Shown here: in pieces, positions 8,653-16,631 of the stretch
How positions within the stretch are numbered: position 1 is the first letter of the stretch
How the letters are laid out: every line of letters begins with the position of its first letter
Source of the DNA: Methylovirgula ligni
Lineage (GTDB): Bacteria > Pseudomonadota > Alphaproteobacteria > Rhizobiales > Beijerinckiaceae
Assembly: GCF_004135935.1 (NCBI RefSeq)
Contig: NZ_CP025086.1
Location: 2,542,001-2,606,000, forward strand
Direction of reading: 5' to 3'
DNA: 64,000 bases
Made by a program: the position numbers and the translations under genes
Notes under the pieces: generated by a model
Database searches by the model: none
What the model was told of the DNA's origin: nothing
What the model saw: only the letters and a program-made list of their open reading frames with translations

Positions 8653-9942
8653 ATGAACAAGCATGTGAATCCCTTCCGACAGACCGATGCCGTCGACGAA
8701 GTGCTTCTCGACGTCGCGGCGCTGATCGAACTGAGCCCCCGCGACCGCCGCGTCGCGGATAATCGCTACCGCCTCCTCAAGGAGCACCTCGAGCGCAGGG
8801 GCAGCCCGCTCGCGCCCTACCTCGTGGACGGCGTCAGCCTGATCTACGCGCAAGGTTCGATCGCCACGAGCACGACAATCGTCAGCGGCACCGAGGACGA
8901 CCGCTTCGACGTTGACGCCATCGTCGAGATCGACGTACCGGCGCATTGGGACAATGACCGGGCGCTCGATCTTCTTGAGGAATCGTTGCAGGGCTTTCCC
9001 GGCGTCGTGAAGATCGTACGCTGCACGCGCTGCGTGCAGCTTCAGTTCGCCTTCATGCATATGGACGTGACCATCATGGACCGCAGCACCCGCCTCGCGG
9101 TTGAGCGGGCGGGGGAGATTTTTCACTCCCCCGACAAGGGCGAATCGTCCCGCGTCCCGTCTAATCCCTGGGGCTTCACGTCGTGGTTCCGTCGCACGGT
9201 CGGCATCGGGCAGGAGGCGTTCAAGGAAATCCTGCGCCGTCACCGCGGCACTGCCGGGCGAGAACGGCTGCCGCTCCTCAACGAGCACGAGCGGCTCGTC
9301 GTCGCCAAGGCCGACCAGGTCGATCTGCCGCCGATGATCCCGAGCGCCATCGACGCGCAGGAGGCCGTGGCGCTGAAGCTTCTGAAGCGTTTCCTCAACT
9401 TGCGCTACGAGGGCCTGCCGTTGAAGCGGCCGCCCTCAATCTACCTGACTAAGCGGGCCGGCGACGCGGGCTATGTCCCGCAGGGCCTCACGGCACAGCT
9501 CTTCGCGCTTGCCGACTCGACGGCGAAGATCATGCGGAACCACATTGCGTCCGGCACGCGCCCGCGGGAACTCAATCCCTCTTATCATCCCGACCGCATC
9601 AACGACCGCTGGCCGGCCGAGGGCGGGGCGGGCGTTAAGGACATGAAGATGTTCGCCGAGCAGCTTGAATATCTCGCCGTCCGCCTTGAGCAGATGGCGA
9701 TCGCCCCGCTCGATGACATTGCCAAAGCCATCGACGAACTGTTCGGCGAGCGGGTCGGCAAGGCGCAGCGCGAGGCGATGGCCGCCCGCTACGACCGCCG
9801 CCAGGAGCCGGGCCGGCTCTTCGCTGCGCCGCGCAGCGGCGCTATCGCCGCCCCGGCCATCATGCCTGCGCCGCAGACCTACCGCGAGGTTCCGCGCCAC
9901 AACTTCCACCCCATGATCCTCGGTGGTGAGGATGAAGGCTGA
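8653..9942 (+). CDS. CD-NTase: CBASS cyclic oligonucleotide synthase
   Basis: This 429-residue cGAS/DncV-like nucleotidyltransferase would make a cyclic oligonucleotide second messenger on phage infection. The G-S motif is QGSIATST (GS at 68-69), the paired acids are DVD (D86, D88), and a third carboxylate lies in MDVTIMD (D138). ATG 8653 follows AAGGAGCG; an upstream GTG-type extension has no family match. The protein ends in glycine (LGGEDEG), relevant because the CD-NTase C-terminus is the group that CBASS E1/E2 or E2 proteins conjugate. Its stop overlaps the next gene by 11 bases. The nucleotide product cannot be read from the sequence. Confidence 0.9.
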   Translation: MNKHVNPFRQTDAVDEVLLDVAALIELSPRDRRVADNRYRLLKEHLERRGSPLAPYLVDGVSLIYAQGSIATSTTIVSGTEDDRFDVDAIVEIDVPAHWDNDRALDLLEESLQGFPGVVKIVRCTRCVQLQFAFMHMDVTIMDRSTRLAVERAGEIFHSPDKGESSRVPSNPWGFTSWFRRTVGIGQEAFKEILRRHRGTAGRERLPLLNEHERLVVAKADQVDLPPMIPSAIDAQEAVALKLLKRFLNLRYEGLPLKRPPSIYLTKRAGDAGYVPQGLTAQLFALADSTAKIMRNHIASGTRPRELNPSYHPDRINDRWPAEGGAGVKDMKMFAEQLEYLAVRLEQMAIAPLDDIAKAIDELFGERVGKAQREAMAARYDRRQEPGRLFAAPRSGAIAAPAIMPAPQTYREVPRHNFHPMILGGEDEG

Positions 9943-10432
9943 GCCTGCCCTCAGGCGTTCGCCCGACGCGCAGCTGGCGGCGATGCGCCGTCAGTGGCCG
10001 GACTTTGAGGGGCGGCGGCTGGGCGACGGTACGCTCGTCTGGCAGGGACCGCTGCGGCCAAAAGCGCAGCTCTATACGGTCTTCATCTGCTGGCATCCCG
10101 TCACGATGTCCCTGCCTTACGTCATCGTGGACGATCCGCCATTGCGGCCGCGCCTGGGCGGCGCCTTCGCGGAAATCCCGCACCTCATCTTCTATGCTGA
10201 CAAGCCGGAACAGTCGGGCCTGTGCCTTTTCGATCCCGAGGGCCGTGAATGGTCGCCGGCCGACCTGATCGCCGACACCACGGTGCTGTGGACCGCCGAA
10301 TGGCTGACCTACTATGAGCTGTGGCACATGACCGGCGAATGGCTCGCGCCGGGCGTGGGTTACGAGAGCGTCGCGCGAATGATGCGAACCGATGCGGAGG
10401 CCGTGAAAGCGGTGTTGGACGATGTTCACTGA
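9932..10432 (+). CDS. Stand-alone E2-like conjugating protein of short type II CBASS
   Basis: This 166-residue protein has the features of the bacterial E2-like family linked to CBASS: a beta-rich N-terminal half, IPHLIFYA, the candidate catalytic cysteine in GLCLFDP (Cys98), then the conserved tail EWSPADLIAD, WTAEWLTYYE and TGEWLAP. No E1 domain, JAB peptidase or ubiquitin-like gene is present, so this fits the compact type II systems with E2 alone. In those systems the E2 forms conjugates with the CD-NTase and controls its output. ATG 9932 was preferred to the GTG codons at 9923 and 9926 because of the preceding GGTGGTGAGG. It overlaps both neighbours. Confidence 0.8.
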   Translation: MKAEPALRRSPDAQLAAMRRQWPDFEGRRLGDGTLVWQGPLRPKAQLYTVFICWHPVTMSLPYVIVDDPPLRPRLGGAFAEIPHLIFYADKPEQSGLCLFDPEGREWSPADLIADTTVLWTAEWLTYYELWHMTGEWLAPGVGYESVARMMRTDAEAVKAVLDDVH

Positions 10433-11459
10433 CCGCCGCGCAAACAGCCGGGGAACGCGCCGGCGCAAGCAGCCCTGGCCCGCGGACCGGCCGTTCAGAA
10501 TCCTGGCGCTCGACGGAGGCGGCATCAAGGGCATCTACACGGCCGAACTGATGCGGCTGTGCGAAGAGCATTTCGGCAGGCCGGTGGCGTCGGTGTTCGA
10601 CATGATTGCCGGCACCTCGACCGGCGGCATCATCGCCATCGGCCTTGGCCTCGGCAAATCCGCCGCCGAAATCGCCGCCTTCTACCGCGACGACGGGCGG
10701 CATATCTTTCCGCCGCTGCCGCGGCGCAGTCTGATGCGGTGGTGGAAGCTCTGGTGCGCTCTGCACGGCCCGAAGCTGAACCACGAAGAGTTGGAGCGCG
10801 CCCTGAAGCGGCGGTTCGAGGATCATCTTCTCGGCGAGTCGACATGCCGCCTCGTGATCCCCGCCTTCATGATGCCGAAGACCGAGATCGCCGTCTTCAA
10901 GACCGACCATCACGAGGATTTCCGCAACGACCACAAGACGCCGATGTGGAAGGTGGCCCGGGCGACATCGGCGGCGCCGACCTATCTCAAGGGGCTGGAG
11001 CACGAGGAAAGCGGCCGCATCTTCATCGACGGCGGCGTGTGGGCGAATAACCCGGCCATGGTCGCGCTGGTGGATGCGCTGACCGCCTACGACATCACGC
11101 CCGACCAGGTGCAGATGTTGAGCATCGGCACCGGCAACGCGCCGTTCTCCCTCAGCAGGGACAAAGTCATGAGCGGCCTTGTCGCCTGGCGCGAAGCCAT
11201 CAAGGCCGCGATGTTCCTGACCACTGACAACGCCACCGCACAGGTCAAGCTCCTGCTCGGTCCCGAACGCTGCCTGCGGATCGAACCAGCAGGCGATGAC
11301 GCCGCCGTCGAGATGGACGACTACGACGACGCTTTTGCCCGCCTTCCGGTGTTGGCGGCGGTGGATTTTTCTATCCACGAGGCGGCTATCGCGCCGTTCT
11401 TTGCCCAGGCGGCTCCGCCGCGCGAACGACACTACACCAACCTGCCGTGCAGGGATTGA
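10422..11459 (+). CDS. capV: CapV-like patatin phospholipase, CBASS effector
   Basis: This 345-residue patatin-like phospholipase would be activated by the CD-NTase product and degrade membrane phospholipids, killing the infected cell. The oxyanion loop DGGGIKG lies at 31-37, the nucleophile Ser66 in GTSTG, and the catalytic Asp203 in DGG, giving a complete Ser-Asp dyad. The C-terminal ~100 residues are the usual CapV extension. It starts inside the E2 gene (11-base overlap), so all three plus-strand genes form one operon. It is intact by motif and length. Confidence 0.9.
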   Translation: MFTDRRANSRGTRRRKQPWPADRPFRILALDGGGIKGIYTAELMRLCEEHFGRPVASVFDMIAGTSTGGIIAIGLGLGKSAAEIAAFYRDDGRHIFPPLPRRSLMRWWKLWCALHGPKLNHEELERALKRRFEDHLLGESTCRLVIPAFMMPKTEIAVFKTDHHEDFRNDHKTPMWKVARATSAAPTYLKGLEHEESGRIFIDGGVWANNPAMVALVDALTAYDITPDQVQMLSIGTGNAPFSLSRDKVMSGLVAWREAIKAAMFLTTDNATAQVKLLLGPERCLRIEPAGDDAAVEMDDYDDAFARLPVLAAVDFSIHEAAIAPFFAQAAPPRERHYTNLPCRD

Positions 11460-11803
11460 AGCGGCCCCTGCAGTGATGGATCAACATCAGCCAGAAGAGC
11501 GGACCTAGGGCGATTTTGGCATCATCCATCGCGTCTGCATCATTGTCTGCTACAAGGTGCCAGACTCGGGAGGCCGCTTCAACGGACATCGCCGGTCGAA
11601 CGTCGGATGTCCTATTTCAAGCTGAGCGCACCAAGAGCGGACAATCCGCTGCCGGCCCAAACCAGTCGTAGCTAACCGATGAGGGGGCTGAAAGCCAAAG
11701 TGTGATTTTCATGATCTACACTGTGAGCGCGGACAGCGAATAATAATACTGCGAGCGAACTCGTCGAAGCCGACGCTTCCGCCGTCGGTCCCGAAGCATG
11801 ATC

Positions 11804-11833
11804 GAGGGGGCGCTCTCGGCTGAGCGCCCCCTC
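11804..11833. terminator. Perfect 12-bp stem between convergent operons
   Basis: GAGGGGGCGCTC and GAGCGCCCCCTC pair perfectly around a six-base loop. It lies five bases past the stop of the minus-strand DUF927 gene and about 345 bases after the CBASS operon. Base runs on both sides are short, so it may work in either direction or simply block read-through. Confidence 0.65.
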
Positions 11834-11838
11834 TACGT

Positions 11839-13590
11839 TTATGAGACGGTCGAAGGAAGAGTCTTTTTCTTCTTCTTAGCAAACGGTTTGAATTTGATGG
11901 CGCGGAAGTTAGTCCCGTCCGGTAACTTAACGTAGATCTCCGCCCACTTTTTATTCGCAGTCGTCGCTGGTCCAGCGCCCTTTGTTTTTTCCAAGTGACC
12001 AACTTCTTCAAGAGCCATCAGAGCCTCGCGCGCGAGTAGCTCAGTTTCAAAAAGCTCGTCGAAGCGGCTCGACGGAATAACGTACCGCCTTTGCAATCCA
12101 GCTTTTAGAATGACACCATCATCAGGACGTTTCTTTATCTTACTCACCGTGGGCAGGTCGAGCTCTTTCAGCTTCGATTTCAGAACAGATTTGGCTTTAC
12201 GACGCGCATCTAACGGGCGCCCATTGACCTTTCTGAACTGTTCGAAAGCCTCGACGATAACTGATCGCGTTGAGTCAACCTTCCACGGCAAAACCTCAGA
12301 CTCGATGGCCAGAGCCGCGCCGGCAAAACAAACCGCGAAGTTTCTAGCAGCATGCTGAAGTGCGCCATCACCGGTCGGAAGATGGAGCCCGCCCATAAGG
12401 TCGTCGATATAGGCGTATGCTTTATCCTCTGCGTCTTCGTTCTTGGCCAGCCATTTTATGTATTTATCGAACGCGACAGCGGAATTCTGAGTAATCGCTT
12501 GCCGGAATTCGTTGAGCTTAGCCCGGCTTTTACTAGCGGACTGGTTCGCGGGTAGTCGATCAAAAATTGTTTTCGATCCATTCATAAGAGCGGGGATGTC
12601 ATGGGCACGAGCCAGCTCACCGTCGTCACGGTCGGCGCCTCGAAGCTCTCTGAAAGATGTTTCAGATGTCGAAAGAAGAATGCCCCTAAACGTCGAGCTC
12701 TTGCCCTGCGTGCCGAATGACGATTCGGAATGTCGCAGTCGATCACGTCCCTCGCCAAATGCATAGATCATTTCTCGCACGCGTTCACTGCGATCGGCTT
12801 TCTTTCCCCTCAAGAGACCAAGCTCATTTACCGGCACCACCGAATCGTTAAACGCGCGGAAGAGCTGAAGAAGTCCTGAATCGGTTGAATTCCAATTCGG
12901 CAAGGCGTTTTCCTCCGCGAGCCCAGTGATCGCTGCCGCGAGCAGAATTGCCGTGGTCTTGCCCGACTTCGACGCACCGTAAAGATTGAAGATGAAAGGC
13001 GAAAAATTGAGCATGGACAGCAGCGGAGCGGCGAAAGCCGCACTCATCATCAATGTGGCGACCGTCGAAAACTGCGCGACATCAGCGACGTCCTGTTGCC
13101 AGCTCTCGAGCGTTCCGAGGCTCCGACTAGAAAATCGCTCGCGCGATTTCGCCGGCGGGCAGACCGCGATCGGCGCAGTGCCGAACTTGATGACGCGATC
13201 CAGGCAGATGAACGCTCGTTCCTCACGCCGCCAACCCGCCGTAGCTGCCTGAAGTTGAAATTCTGTAGGCGGCCTTTGGATCGCGGCTGCAATCAAGGAC
13301 AAAGCATCTTCGGAACTGTTCGGCAGATGTGCGTTCTTCTTTTCAAGATGGGATTTGACCTTTTTACTATCTAAAGCGTCTTCGCGCGGAACCGCGCATT
13401 CACCGTCGCGGCCGTTTACCTTGACGAATTGAAATACATCGAAGCCGTCACCTGTCTCCTCATGCTCAAGGTTAGCGATTTTACGCACAAATGGCGACAG
13501 CGGTTCCTGGGGAACGCGGGCACCTTTGGCACGTGAATGGCCTCTTTGACTGTGGTGTTCCGTGCGTGCGGATTTTCTAGTCTTTTCCAT
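11839..13590 (-). CDS. DUF927-like ATPase/helicase of a plasmid- or satellite-type replicon
   Basis: This 583-residue protein has a Walker A motif GASKSGKT (205-212) in the context FIFNLYGASKSGKTTAILLA and downstream segments (NWNSTDSGLLQLFRAFND, LLSTSETSF) typical of DUF927 proteins, which are often fused to or replace helicases of phage satellites and plasmids. The N-terminal ~100 residues are charged and the last residues are lysine-rich. It is downstream of a Rep-like gene and an AlpA-like gene on the same strand. Lysine, asparagine and serine use is higher than in the GC-rich neighbours, suggesting separate origin. Replication helicase is the likely role, not proven. Confidence 0.65.
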   Translation of the reverse strand: MEKTRKSARTEHHSQRGHSRAKGARVPQEPLSPFVRKIANLEHEETGDGFDVFQFVKVNGRDGECAVPREDALDSKKVKSHLEKKNAHLPNSSEDALSLIAAAIQRPPTEFQLQAATAGWRREERAFICLDRVIKFGTAPIAVCPPAKSRERFSSRSLGTLESWQQDVADVAQFSTVATLMMSAAFAAPLLSMLNFSPFIFNLYGASKSGKTTAILLAAAITGLAEENALPNWNSTDSGLLQLFRAFNDSVVPVNELGLLRGKKADRSERVREMIYAFGEGRDRLRHSESSFGTQGKSSTFRGILLSTSETSFRELRGADRDDGELARAHDIPALMNGSKTIFDRLPANQSASKSRAKLNEFRQAITQNSAVAFDKYIKWLAKNEDAEDKAYAYIDDLMGGLHLPTGDGALQHAARNFAVCFAGAALAIESEVLPWKVDSTRSVIVEAFEQFRKVNGRPLDARRKAKSVLKSKLKELDLPTVSKIKKRPDDGVILKAGLQRRYVIPSSRFDELFETELLAREALMALEEVGHLEKTKGAGPATTANKKWAEIYVKLPDGTNFRAIKFKPFAKKKKKTLPSTVS

Positions 13591-13795
13591 GGTAATTATC
13601 CTTTTGTACTAGTGATGGGCACGCGGGCACGGAAGGCACGCGAGCGGCCATTGCTCGCCGCAGTTGCCTGCGAAGCGAATGCAGTTCACAATTTTTCGAA
13701 TTAGGCTGGCCGGCGGTGGATAAGCCGATGCGATGCCTCGATCAGGAAGGCGGACGATCGCGGGCCTTCGTCATGCGTGCCGTGCGTGCCCGCGT
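13514..13795. repeat. Three copies of a 20-bp gapped motif (iteron-like)
   Basis: The motif ACGCGGGCAC-N4-GGCACG occurs at 13514-13533 and 13621-13640 (plus) and 13776-13795 (minus). The spacers differ (CTTT, GGAA, GCAC) while all 16 fixed bases match. The first two copies share a longer similarity of about 24/32 bases. They straddle the start of the DUF927 gene and the end of the Rep-like gene. They could be replication-initiator sites or operators; inference only. Confidence 0.6.
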
Positions 13796-14683
13796 GACCA
13801 ACGTCAACCGAGGCTCAGCGTCTTCCATCTGGATTTCGGCACCGCGCAAGAAGAGCCTAGAGCCCAGGCCAGCGCGGTCTAGAGCAAGAGCAAGGTCGCA
13901 CTGCTGCGAGACGCGAAGATCTCTATTTCGCGTATCGCGTCGCCTTAGGACGTTGCCGTCGTCGTCACGTGCTTTGGGAATGCTCACACGTCTGAAGAAA
14001 TCGGACTTCAGTGCGTAGGCGATACCATTGAGCTGGCCATCGAACTCTTCGATCCGGACCGTCCTACGGTTGGCTCCTTTGGCAGGAAAGGCTTTTCGCA
14101 GAATCTTCTCAGCAGAGATCATCTGCAATTGAGGTCCGAGTGCCCAGAGCTGGGTCTGGCCATGGGGTGCAAAGGCACCGTTGATGTGCTCGTTGACGCC
14201 TGGGTCAAAGCCGCCAATTAGAACATCAATGCCGGCATCGTCGCACGCGAACTCTATGGCTTTACGGATACGCCTAAAGAGATCTTGCTTGGTCGACGGG
14301 AGCGTGAAGCGCCCCTTGCGAGGCACTATGGAAATCGTGGAGTAGATCCTCTGGTCCGATCTCAGCAGTGCGTGAGTCAGCTTGACAAACAGCTTCTGGG
14401 CTGCACGTCCACAAACTGGGCACGCGCCGCTTAGGCATCTGTCAATAGAGCTACAAGCTTCTAGTTTGGCGGCGAGTTTCTCCGTTTCGTCACAACGGAT
14501 GGCGGGACGGCGCAGCCTTCTAACGAGCTCGTTGCGATCCCTTTCCGCTTCGTGAGACCATTTGCTCGGTTTGGCATGCTGTTGACCCTGAATCCAATAT
14601 GGCCATCCATCTTCGTAGAGTTCAGAGGCCCACGGTGATGTCAGGATTTCGGACAGGAGTTTGTCGAGCTTCTTTTTATTCAT
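13742..14683 (-). CDS. Unrecognised Rep-like protein of the integrated replicon
   Basis: I do not recognise a family. The 313-residue protein is basic and soluble-looking, with a four-cysteine-like element CLSGACPVCG near residue 88 that may bind zinc, followed by a region STISIVPRKGRF. ATG 14683 overlaps the upstream HTH gene by eight bases; an upstream extension would only duplicate that overlap. Its place between an AlpA-like HTH gene and a DUF927 ATPase is where replication initiators occur in integrated satellites, so a Rep role is inferred from context alone. The 3' end contains one copy of the 20-bp motif. Confidence 0.55.
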   Translation of the reverse strand: MNKKKLDKLLSEILTSPWASELYEDGWPYWIQGQQHAKPSKWSHEAERDRNELVRRLRRPAIRCDETEKLAAKLEACSSIDRCLSGACPVCGRAAQKLFVKLTHALLRSDQRIYSTISIVPRKGRFTLPSTKQDLFRRIRKAIEFACDDAGIDVLIGGFDPGVNEHINGAFAPHGQTQLWALGPQLQMISAEKILRKAFPAKGANRRTVRIEEFDGQLNGIAYALKSDFFRRVSIPKARDDDGNVLRRRDTRNRDLRVSQQCDLALALDRAGLGSRLFLRGAEIQMEDAEPRLTLVTRARTARMTKARDRPPS

Positions 14684-14948
14684 TGGTGTCAGGGCCTCCT
14701 TTGTCGGAGGTTGACTGGCGCAGGCTCCGTTCTTCGTATGCAAGAACGTCGATTAGCCGATATCGGACATGTCGCCCGATCTTGAGGAAGGGCACATAGC
14801 CGCCCGTGACCCGGAGATTGCGGATTGTCTTAACGCTGCGGCCGTGGCGGGCGGCGAGCTCATGCTCGGTCAGGAGGATGTCAGTCGCCGGGACGAAAGT
14901 CTCGCCGTCCCCCCGCAGTCTCGGGCTTCTATCAATCGGCTTCATCAT
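14676..14948 (-). CDS. AlpA/excisionase-like HTH protein
   Basis: This protein of about 90 residues has a MerR-like winged helix-turn-helix: LLTEHELAARHGRSVKTIRN, then GGYVPFLKIGRHVRYRLIDV. Such proteins (HTH_17, AlpA, Xis) direct excision or transcription in integrated elements. A ribosome site AAAGGTGG precedes the ATG codons at 14948 and 14945. It is the first gene of the three-gene minus-strand set that includes the Rep-like and DUF927 genes. Confidence 0.75.
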   Translation of the reverse strand: MMKPIDRSPRLRGDGETFVPATDILLTEHELAARHGRSVKTIRNLRVTGGYVPFLKIGRHVRYRLIDVLAYEERSLRQSTSDKGGPDTNE

Positions 14949-15057
14949 TGCCACCTTTGAGTCGTCGGTCGCCGAAAATCGGCGTGCCGAGGATCAATAG
15001 ATGGCAGACTGGGGTAGGGAAGGCAGTGCTCGGGCTTATAGTGTCACCAGTGTCAAG

Positions 15058-15993
15058 CTATCGCGTAGCACCGATTTCTAAAATGGGGGGACGGTGGCCG
15101 CCTTCTTTGAACGCCAAATCTAAATCGTGCAACTTGACGGCCTGTAGGACCAACAACTCCTCGCCGCTCAAGGGGAGTATCTTTGGTTGAATTCGACCGA
15201 GACTCGTTTCGTCAGGGAAACAACGTCGTATCCACGCAAACTCATCATCGAATTGTTCAGCAACGTATGCCGACACACCGAAAAACGTCTGCAGATGGCT
15301 TACGTTTTGAGAGTCAGTTACGCTAGACTCAACAAAGTCTGCCGCGCTCGCGTCGCGCGGAATTAACTCGAACCCTACGCTTCTAGCCGCGTAAATGAAA
15401 ACCGCGCTTTGCTTATTTTGCCTCCAGTGCTTCCTGATGGTTGCCGGAGACAATAGGGGAAGGGACCTAGCATACCAGCGCAGTACATACGCGTGCATCA
15501 GATTCGCTAATTTTGCGTGTTCGGGGTGGTGTATCAAACACCGAATGCGGAGCTCAATTAGGTCCGCCGCCGTCTGAGCCTGAATCAATCGCTCTTTGGC
15601 CGCCTCGCGCAAGGCATCTGGTCGTTGGCAGTTCAACAGGGCTTTCCAGCCGCCGTTAGGCTGAACTCCCAAGTCGAAGAGCTCTTCGAATACATCAAGC
15701 TTCAAGAGCGAGATGACGCGTTGAGCGCTGTCTTTTTGGCCTCTCAGAATGTTCCGTTTTTTTGAATATTCGCGTTCGATCTGCTCGAGATAAGCGATAG
15801 TGGCGGAGCGGCCGGCGTCGACCGCGACGCGACCGCGTCTATCGGGGAAGCAAGCCCACGCCTTAAATTCGTGCAAATGAAACGCTGCGATGAATGGATG
15901 AGTATCATCTTCCGGGTCGAGAAGATGATCGATTATTTGCTTGATTCGATTCTGATTATTGATCGTAGGGCTGCGGTCTGATTCAGTAGCCAT
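15058..15993 (-). CDS. Hypothetical protein, 311 aa
   Basis: No family is recognised. The protein is soluble and helical with no signal peptide or membrane segment. Features are an aromatic N-terminal stretch (FIAAFHLHEFKAWACF), a central charged helix (YLEQIEREYSKKRNIL) and an LSGEELLVLQAVKLHDLDL segment near the C-terminus. AT-rich codons and its place beside the AlpA module suggest it is accessory cargo. An intergenic gap of over 100 bases separates it from the AlpA-like gene, so it may be a separate unit. Confidence 0.55.
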   Translation of the reverse strand: MATESDRSPTINNQNRIKQIIDHLLDPEDDTHPFIAAFHLHEFKAWACFPDRRGRVAVDAGRSATIAYLEQIEREYSKKRNILRGQKDSAQRVISLLKLDVFEELFDLGVQPNGGWKALLNCQRPDALREAAKERLIQAQTAADLIELRIRCLIHHPEHAKLANLMHAYVLRWYARSLPLLSPATIRKHWRQNKQSAVFIYAARSVGFELIPRDASAADFVESSVTDSQNVSHLQTFFGVSAYVAEQFDDEFAWIRRCFPDETSLGRIQPKILPLSGEELLVLQAVKLHDLDLAFKEGGHRPPILEIGATR

Positions 15994-16631
15994 AAGTGCG
16001 TATCAACGTGAGGGAATAGTTGTCGATATTACGCATATGAGCGTTCGTACGTATAGCTTCATGTTGATAATTAGATACGGTCTTCCCCATTTAATGAGTT
16101 GCAAAGTGTTCGATTTGAGTCGCTAGCGTTCGTTAGTGTAGATCCAGAATAATGCACTCTTTCATTGTCGACTGCGGACGATGACGCCGATACCGCTGCC
16201 TTCGATCTCGAGAAGGCGTGTTGTCGTGTCGGTCAGGCACGGGATAGGCCCAACGAACTGAAACAACCGTTTTGGGCCGAAAGTAGACAATCGGCTTTTG
16301 GCGAGTTATGCGCAGAAACGGACATTACTGCCGCGAGGCCGCCTGGGCCGCTATCGCGCACGGCTCCAAGTATAAAGCGCAATTGACAGCGATCCTAATC
16401 CCAGCTCAGCGCGCCGCCGTTCTGATAGACTTTGCGTCCGCCAGATCGCCGATCACGTCGAACAGCGGCCGAAGGAGGTCTGGCCGAGCGCGATCGGACA
16501 GCTTGCGCAAAAACAGGCGTATCTCGGCGCCAACGCTTCCAAGATCAGGAATCTCGATCGGGTTGAGAGCCAGATAAACGGACAATACGCGGGGCCGGCA
16601 CTTCCAAGCAGGAGCGTCTCCAACATGATGC
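15994..16631. other. Intergenic stretch without a supported gene
   Basis: These 638 bases contain only short overlapping open frames with no ribosome site or domain. The left ~150 bases are AT-rich and probably carry the promoter of the 311-aa gene. The right ~250 bases are GC-rich and may be a degraded gene fragment. Confidence 0.45.

Noticed and set aside
13514-13795. CRISPR array
   Set aside because: Only three copies with unequal spacing, one inverted, and no cas genes anywhere in the window.
16165-16631. Small genes in the gap left of the cysteine-rich gene
   Set aside because: Several overlapping frames of similar length, none with a ribosome site or recognisable sequence.
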